Assembly: GCA_049999765.1 (NCBI GenBank)
Contig: JBNGIQ010009119.1
Coordinates: 154,541 to 218,540 of the forward strand
DNA length: 64,000 nucleotides
DNA from: Phaeoceros laevis
Lineage: Eukaryota; Anthocerotophyta; Anthocerotopsida; Notothyladales
Direction: 5' to 3'
Shown here: one piece after another, positions 57,401 through 64,000 of the stretch
How the letters are laid out: each line of letters starts with the position of its first letter
Position numbering within the stretch: the stretch's first letter is position 1
Program-made: the position numbers and the translations under genes
Notes under the pieces: model-generated
Told to the model about the DNA's origin: nothing
The model's input: the letters and a program-made list of their open reading frames with translations, nothing else
The model's database searches: none

Positions 57401-60400
57401 TTCTCCCTGCAAATCCAAGATTATGCATAGGTCACGTGTACTGTCCAAGACTATCCGAAACAAAGAGACAAGAAAATCAGAACCGCATCTGTCATACTTA
57501 TTGCTGATGTAATCTTCAAGTCGCAGGTTCAGTATCATCTCATTCCAAAGAGGAGCAAACTTCAAGGCATTAACTTTCTCAGTCTGGTCCAACTGTTCAG
57601 AAAAATCATGTGGAGTCAGAAGCACACATCTGGCAACACTACCCAATGATTTTCACTCAACAGATGTTTCAGGTCATAGAAGAATCTCGTGGAGAGTTTA
57701 CCAGCCCAGGTGGGATTGATGTATTTCTGTAAAAAAACAGGCCCCCAAAAAAGTGACTTAGTATGAGCCAGTGCAGGGATGACTAAGACATACTGACGCT
57801 GTTACAAACTTGGGAGGCCTCCTTGACAAGTAAGCCACCCTAAACTTTGACCGCTTACATCTTTGACTTGACTACAGAAGGAAGTAATGTGTTCACAAAT
57901 TCCTGGGGAAAAGTGTTGAACCGCTTGCGGAGCATGCTCAGTGAACGAATCTGTGGAATACCAGGATGCCGCATGTTGGTTAGCAATGTCACATCCACGT
58001 GTCACGCCAATCGGGAGTTCGGACATACAGCCTAGATAATACAGGTAACCTCCAATCCAACTATCTGATATAAAGGTAAAAATGGTCGCAAACCTCTCCA
58101 AGGCGCAACCTTGCACCATCTAGACCACCCCACAAGGCTGAGAACACTGTGTACCAAACTTGTGTATCCAAAAAATATATCTGTGCAAAAGGAACGCACT
58201 TCAGTAACCCAGCAGATCAAATAACTGCCCTTATGCAAACACTTTAGAACCTACATATAGAACTACCTGTAAAGAAACCTCCAGTACAGGTAGAAATACA
58301 TACCATCACAACTGGCGCCCATAGTGCAACCAATGTCAATGCGTTATGGTTACCTGCAGACAGGTGGAAGATGTGAAACAGCTTTGCTGTGACTTGAGAC
58401 GACATAAAACTGAGAAACTATTAGTATAATTTACTTTGCGAGAAGAAGTCATGCCAATTATATGCTTGAATCCTAGTATTGATGATGATCCTCGTTGGAC
58501 CTACCATAGGTTTTATCTATATCAAACACAACACAGAGTCAGACAAACATATTGTGTAGCTGCATTATCAAGTATACAATGCTCATCCAAAAGGACGTGA
58601 TGCTTCTGCCCACCTCTTTTTCAAAAGACCGAGAGCAAGTGATCAGTCATACTTACTTGAAAGAAATAGCTGAACGAAAATTTTGCAACCAAAACAACGA
58701 CCCAGAAGAGCATGTAGCTGTTCACAAACGATGGCAGTTCAGAAAACTGAAGGAGCTTAGAAGTCCCCATACTTGGGGTTCAACACTGTGAATAACCAAC
58801 CATATTGAGAGGCTTACAAGAAGAAGTCTAGAGTTCTTTCATATAGGCCACGCCCTATGTAGTATCGCTCCTGCAGAAAAATTAATCATAAATTAATCAT
58901 AGAATGTCAGCCTTGCTTGACCTTTGATTCTCCATGTAGTATCCACAATCCTGCACAGTACCTGATGGACCCAACTGATGAAGCGCACAATGCTCCAGCT
59001 CCCAATCTTGTCTGCTTGTATGCGAAGTGCAGAAATACGTGAAATGGTGCTGACAATTAGTTGAAAGCCAGCATAACACCCTAGAACAAGTAGATAGATG
59101 TTGAAAAGCGAACTCCCTTGGTTCAAGTTCGGTTGTGACATTACTCTCCTGTAAGGGCACAAAGCTTCACCCGATGAGACAACTTTATGCAAGAAGTCAA
59201 CTAAATACCACAAGGTGCCAGTTGGAAAGTGCTATACAACAAGTTCACGAGTCACTGGTGGCAAGTTCAAGGCTTGCTTACACATAGAGATATGTGACAA
59301 ACGTGGATGACGTGGCAAACCAAATAAAGCGGACAAAGATTCTGGCTACGTTCTGGCCACGAGTGCTGGCATAAGCTCCATACATCAAAATCACATCAAA
59401 TACAGCTGCAAAGACAGATTCAACACCACAGTACTAGCACTTAATGACTGACTAAGAGCCTTTGCCAATGACAAGTAATTTTGAACCTATACAAGCAATT
59501 GAAGACAATCTGTTGGGATTGACCAGTCTACTGTATCGCATCTTCCCCACAGCCAAAACAAGGCCACTGCATACATACACTGCAAAAACTTCAGGACAAC
59601 GAATGATGGCCCAAGACTTAGGATGACTTTAATTCGGTGCACAGTTTGGAGTTCCGTGCTGAAAGCAAAGATTCCTAGCCCCTGGAAGGATCAAATTTCT
59701 GCGATCAGCTTACAAGCACCAACCTCCACACAACAAAAACGCCCAGGTACAAGCAATAACTTCTAGGACTGCAAGCTGATCCTTACTTGTAACATCAGTA
59801 TGAAGAAGATCCAGAGCCGGTGAAAGCTGTGATAAATGTGAAACCCTGTGCGGTGTTCCACAAACAATGTCTTCCCCATCCTTTGCTTCCGTCGAGGGGG
59901 ATTATCGACCTAAAGCACAGAATTTCAATGGCATTAGAAAATTATTATTCTACTCCACAAGATGTGTGCATAAATTAAGCATTTCCAGCTCTCAGTGTTG
60001 AAAAATTGCAGCCACAGTCAACAGCATGAGAGCCAGGCAGGGCACAGAGAAGCTCAAGAAAATTTACTCCGTCCTGCTTGACAACAGATGGCTTAAGGAA
60101 GAATGGCGCATCACGATTCCATGGCCACCCCAGTGTAAAACAGTGGTCCGACCTACCAAAGGACAATTGGATAAAAGTTAACTATCAATTTGCCAACGGG
60201 ACCACAAGTACCAGTCAGATCACTTACTAACCAGAAATATTCATTCAGGTCATCATAAGTTCTCCACTGCGAATGAGATCCCTTCTTGCCCTGGCCATGC
60301 TTGGCTTCCTACCAAGTCAATACACATAGCCATCAAAGGCAGAAGCAGACTTGCTCACACTAACATACCATCGCCTCAACAAAAGGCATCCAGTTTCATG

Positions 60401-63308
60401 GTCACAGCTATAGAGGCAACTGAAATAAGACAAGGCATCTCAAAACATAGCCGCCTGTTGTCTTACTGCCGCAATAACGCTATATATCGGGCTGATGACT
60501 TGATCAAGAAACTCATGGTCTCCATCACCTACTCCCCTGGAGCGACCTGCTACAGGCTCCCCCAGCTGTTGTAGCAGCTCTTTGGCCATCTGAAAGGTCA
60601 AGTAGTCGAGTACATGTCAGAACTTGGAAAACAGTTGGACCTACAGTAGGCCCTCAAGTTCTGACCGAAGGCTTCACATATAGTTAAGAAGAAAATACTC
60701 ATCGCATTCTGCCAGCAGGTATGCCTTGACCATTGCAATAGTAGATGCACTGGCTTTAACATGATCAACGTTCTTATGGAGGTTGGTAACACTTACATGG
60801 TGAAAGATGTAGCATATACACTCTGGTAGAAACCGAACATTCCCAGCTTCGCCCCAAATCACCAAGTAAAGGCAGGTCAAAAGAAGTTGGATTGCTACTG
60901 GACTTCCCCTGATTGAAAGAACAAGATATGAGAAAGATGGCACACAAATAGCTCATAACCTCCTTCTGCTCACTTGGTCACATAAATCCAACCACAATCA
61001 TCTAATTTTCAGGACCACGTCGCCACTTGCAAACATGCGGACAGCTGCACATAAACTTCCACGAATAAACCACAAGATACCCACACCCACGCTCATAACC
61101 TCCAGGACAAGTCTTACACTCCAGTACGGACTGTGCAAGGAGTACTTACTTTCTACATACGGAGTCTTTTCTCAAATAAGAGCACCACTTTTTGTAATTG
61201 TCTAGAACTTTGTCATGCAAGTGCCGAATAGATCCATCATCCAATCGTACTGAAAAACCGTCTACCTGCACACAAAAGAAGACATCAACGATCTTACAAC
61301 TGTACCACCAAGTCTGTCACCTGACAATCACAACAATAATGCAGATCTCAATCCAAGAACTAACAAAAAACTCAAAACTTCATTCAGCTCATCTGGACAT
61401 TACTCTGTCATCTGGTGGCAAGAGTCGAGCCTGAGTGTTGGCAAGCAAGAGTATAACATGCTCTCGTTGATTGCTCACATTGTCTTCCTATCAACAAACA
61501 GCTGGATGTGTTCAGTAATTCTGCAGCATGGTAATGCCTGAGTATGAAGTTGGCCGAAAGCATGCAAATTGGCACATCAGTCAGACAAACAAAAGGCTCT
61601 CTGCTTCAATATAAAGGACATGTTGTGCAACGAGCACCTGGAAACCAAAAATATACTGCAACAGGTCAAACATGTCTAAGGGTCTCAGATCCTGTTTGGG
61701 TCGTGGATACGTCTCTGGAAGAAGAGTTGCAGGTACTTCACCACCAAGTTTCAAAGCAAAATGAGCTCCTTTTATCTGTCAGAATGATGTACAGTTTAAT
61801 CACACCAGAAAGAGCAGAACCTGATTAAACAAGGCACACAGACAGAAGTATACCTCCGGCAGAAGAACAAAATCTGCAGTGGGTGTTTCCAGGGGAATAA
61901 TGTTGTATGCTTTAAAATCTGCGATTTTGGCAGCATCCCTCTCCAAGTCCTTTTTCAGCTGGGAGCACAATAAATGACGTCAGCATGCAGGAAACACCTG
62001 GCACTACTCGAACCAAAGCAAGAGCACAGAAGTGAAGTCGTGATAGCAGCAGGAAGCACTGACAGGGAGAACATTATTGTTGCATATATACCTGCTGGTC
62101 AGACTCTCTCTGAAGACTTTCTTTGTCCTCAGGAGAAGCTTCTTTCATAAGAGCATCAAGGACATCGTTGAGGACCCTAGAGGTCTCATACATCTTTTTG
62201 ATGCTAGCTGCTCTTTTCTTGTCGTCCCTGCCCAGATGCAAACCCAGTGAATGACAATGTAGAGAAAGGCAGTGCATGAAATGCAACTACAGCACGTTAC
62301 AGTTGAAACAACATAGCACACAACCGTAGGCCCTAAAGGCCACCCCAGCAGAGCCAAGATCCTGGCAGGGGAGAAATACTGACGCTTTGAGAATAACACT
62401 ATCCCCAAGGTCACGAAACTTCTTCTCTTCAGCCTCGAGCTCATCAAGCTTCTTCCGGTATGTTCTATAGAACTCAAAAATGAGCTTGACATCATTGCTT
62501 CGGTCAATCCGTTCTCCATCCTTCTTAGATTGTTTTTGCTGCCAGAGTCCACGATTGATTAAACCCAATATAAAAGTGAACATAAATTAACTGATTAGCC
62601 ACATCTCCACTCACAACGTAACTTGAATTAGCAGAGGATCCATTATCCAGAAAAGTGTCTGCAAGGGATACCTTGATGATGGATAACAGGCCAGTTTTGA
62701 ACTGCAGCACACCCCTTCCTTGACTTTTGGGGTCCAAATTCTGTGAAAGCCTGTACGCATGCTCACATACTGCCACGACGTTCAACACATTTTAGTATCC
62801 CTGAGACCACATTCCACACACAGCAGCACCAGTTCTTCAAACAGCCTCCATATATCTGCTCTAGCTTTACATAGGTGCACATGTTGAGAAGGCCAAGATG
62901 TCCAGACAAATGAAAAGACGGGTTAAAGCAACTACAGCAGTTAGGTCGCTAAGTTGCCCGCAGATATGCAAAAATCTTCCATCAGAAGAGGAACATATCG
63001 GGATGGTCACAGAATTGCCCAAGCACCGCAGCTGACGGTGTGAATGACGAGACCGCATGCGAGTGATATGACTTACAAATGCGGGCAACTTGAGGACTCT
63101 CTTTCTGAATCTCATTGGAGGCTGCTAGCACCGCATCGATGCTAGTGTTTCCGAGAGCAGAAGGAAGGGCAGGCGTTGATTCGTAAGAAGAAGGGCCAAA
63201 CAGCCGGCCCCAACCTGTCCCACCACTGTCGTCGCTGATTCTCAAGAGTGCCTTCCGCACCAACTGCTCCCAGTTTTTCCTTGCCTTATCCTGCTTCAGA
63301 GGATCCAT
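51402..63308 (-). CDS. GSL8/GSL10: Callose synthase (1,3-beta-glucan synthase), GSL8/GSL10 type
   Basis: Callose synthase is a plasma-membrane enzyme that polymerises UDP-glucose into 1,3-beta-glucan, acting at cell plates and plasmodesmata or in pollen. About fifty short exons cover 12 kb. The start at 63308 reads [17 protein letters not shown], followed by [19 protein letters not shown] and [19 protein letters not shown]. These blocks mark the GSL8/GSL10 clade. Further landmarks are [20 protein letters not shown] in the FKS1-like domain, [19 protein letters not shown] before [48 protein letters not shown] and [39 protein letters not shown] and [20 protein letters not shown] come next. The C-terminus has several membrane helices and ends [18 protein letters not shown] at 51402. 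No frameshift or missing core motif was found. Confidence 0.93.
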
Positions 63309-64000
63309 ACTGCGTGACCTCCTCAAACCATAGCCTGGTGGGCCACTCTATTCCGGTCGCAACAATTGCGCTCGATCTTCAGTAGCTGTAAGGGGCAGAC
63401 AAGCGATCCACATTGAGGCAAGCTGCAGGACTTAATTTCTGCGACCCTTACACAGTCGGCGCTCACCAGAGCCAGACTAACACACGGCCGGGTGAGGCAG
63501 CTCACGTCAACAGCACAAGGTTTCACATAAACGACAACAGATAGAAAATTAAAGCGCAAGCAGTAAGCAGCCTAATGGATCAGCAGCCGGATTGCCCCGA
63601 TTGCGACCCTCACACTCGAAAATTGATCAGCTGCTGTCACAGGTTTTCCACCAGACCAGCCTACACGATCCAGCTCGATACTTCAACCTGCCTAAACACA
63701 GCACTATAATGAGCGGACGATCGGTGGGAGCACCTGGATATCCAACACAGGAACTTGCCGGGTGCTCAACTGGACAGCAAGCAACGAGCGGGACAGTCAA
63801 TGAGTAGCACTCGTCCCAGCTCCACCTCTGCTACCGGCACTTGCCGGCTATCAGCCGAACGCTACGAGAGGGAAGAGTGCAGGGCGTGTCATTGTCGATC
63901 CGACGCCTTCTGCATACATGCAGGACGCGGCTGCGAAATCTGGGGGGAAATGGAGGGAAGGAGGTCAGAGGAGTAGTGAGAGAGGTACGGCGGATAATGC
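63309..64000. other. Callose synthase promoter/leader region
   Basis: Nothing but the probable promoter and leader of the callose synthase is supported here. Two frames near 63592-63976 on the opposite strand lack domains. Confidence 0.4.

Overview
The window is nuclear DNA from a green plant of the streptophyte lineage. The gene families show this: inositol phosphorylceramide synthase, STAY-GREEN Mg-dechelatase, a CHR4/PICKLE-RELATED chromatin remodeller, a plant oligopeptide transporter, a GSL8/GSL10-type callose synthase, and an FBL15/SLOMO-type F-box protein. All genes are split by short GT-AG introns, mostly about 70-130 bases, and genes are closely packed. That fits a compact genome such as a seedless plant (hornwort or lycophyte type), but the species cannot be read from the sequence. 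There is no operon structure. Two assembly gaps are present: 400 N at 7500-7899 and 100 N at 34916-35015.

Layout: (1) 62-1200 (+) is the 3' part of an inositol phosphorylceramide synthase. (2) 2059-3359 (+) is a complete STAY-GREEN gene. (3) 4037-6471 (-) is a plastid-type AAF/senescence-associated family protein. (4) 7955-9249 (-) is a DHH/DHHA1 phosphoesterase whose 3' end falls in the gap. (5) 9338-10087 (+) is TXNL4B (DIM1-like splicing factor). (6) 11122-15863 (-) is an F-box/LRR protein of the FBL15/SLOMO type, with an unidentified reading frame just upstream at 16065-16574. (7) 18723-20621 (+) is an RWD-RING E3 ligase (RNF25 type). (8) 24392-27284 (-) is a long bHLH transcription factor. 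(9) 27.6-30.0 kb is an AT-rich intergenic block that carries a recent-looking SINE-type insertion with a target-site duplication. (10) 31056-32048 (+) is a small EF-hand protein with a membrane tail. (11) 32235-35415 (-) is an oligopeptide transporter. (12) 36523-46994 (-) is a very large CHD3-type remodeller of the CHR4/PKR1 type with an unexpected PWWP domain at its N-terminal side. (13) 47-51.4 kb is a gene-poor stretch with tandem repeats and palindromes. (14) 51402-63308 (-) is a callose synthase gene of many small exons.

The genes are ordinary housekeeping and regulatory plant genes and do not form one pathway. The most interesting items are the PWWP-PHD-chromodomain-SNF2-SANT architecture of the CHR4-type protein, a well-delimited SINE-type insertion, a diverged intergenic repeat family found in opposite orientations, and a STAY-GREEN protein that lacks the cysteine-rich tail of seed-plant homologues. 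I found no CRISPR array, no rRNA, no convincing stand-alone tRNA gene and no intact transposase or reverse transcriptase. Exon limits below were worked out by hand from splice sites and reading phase and are predictions.
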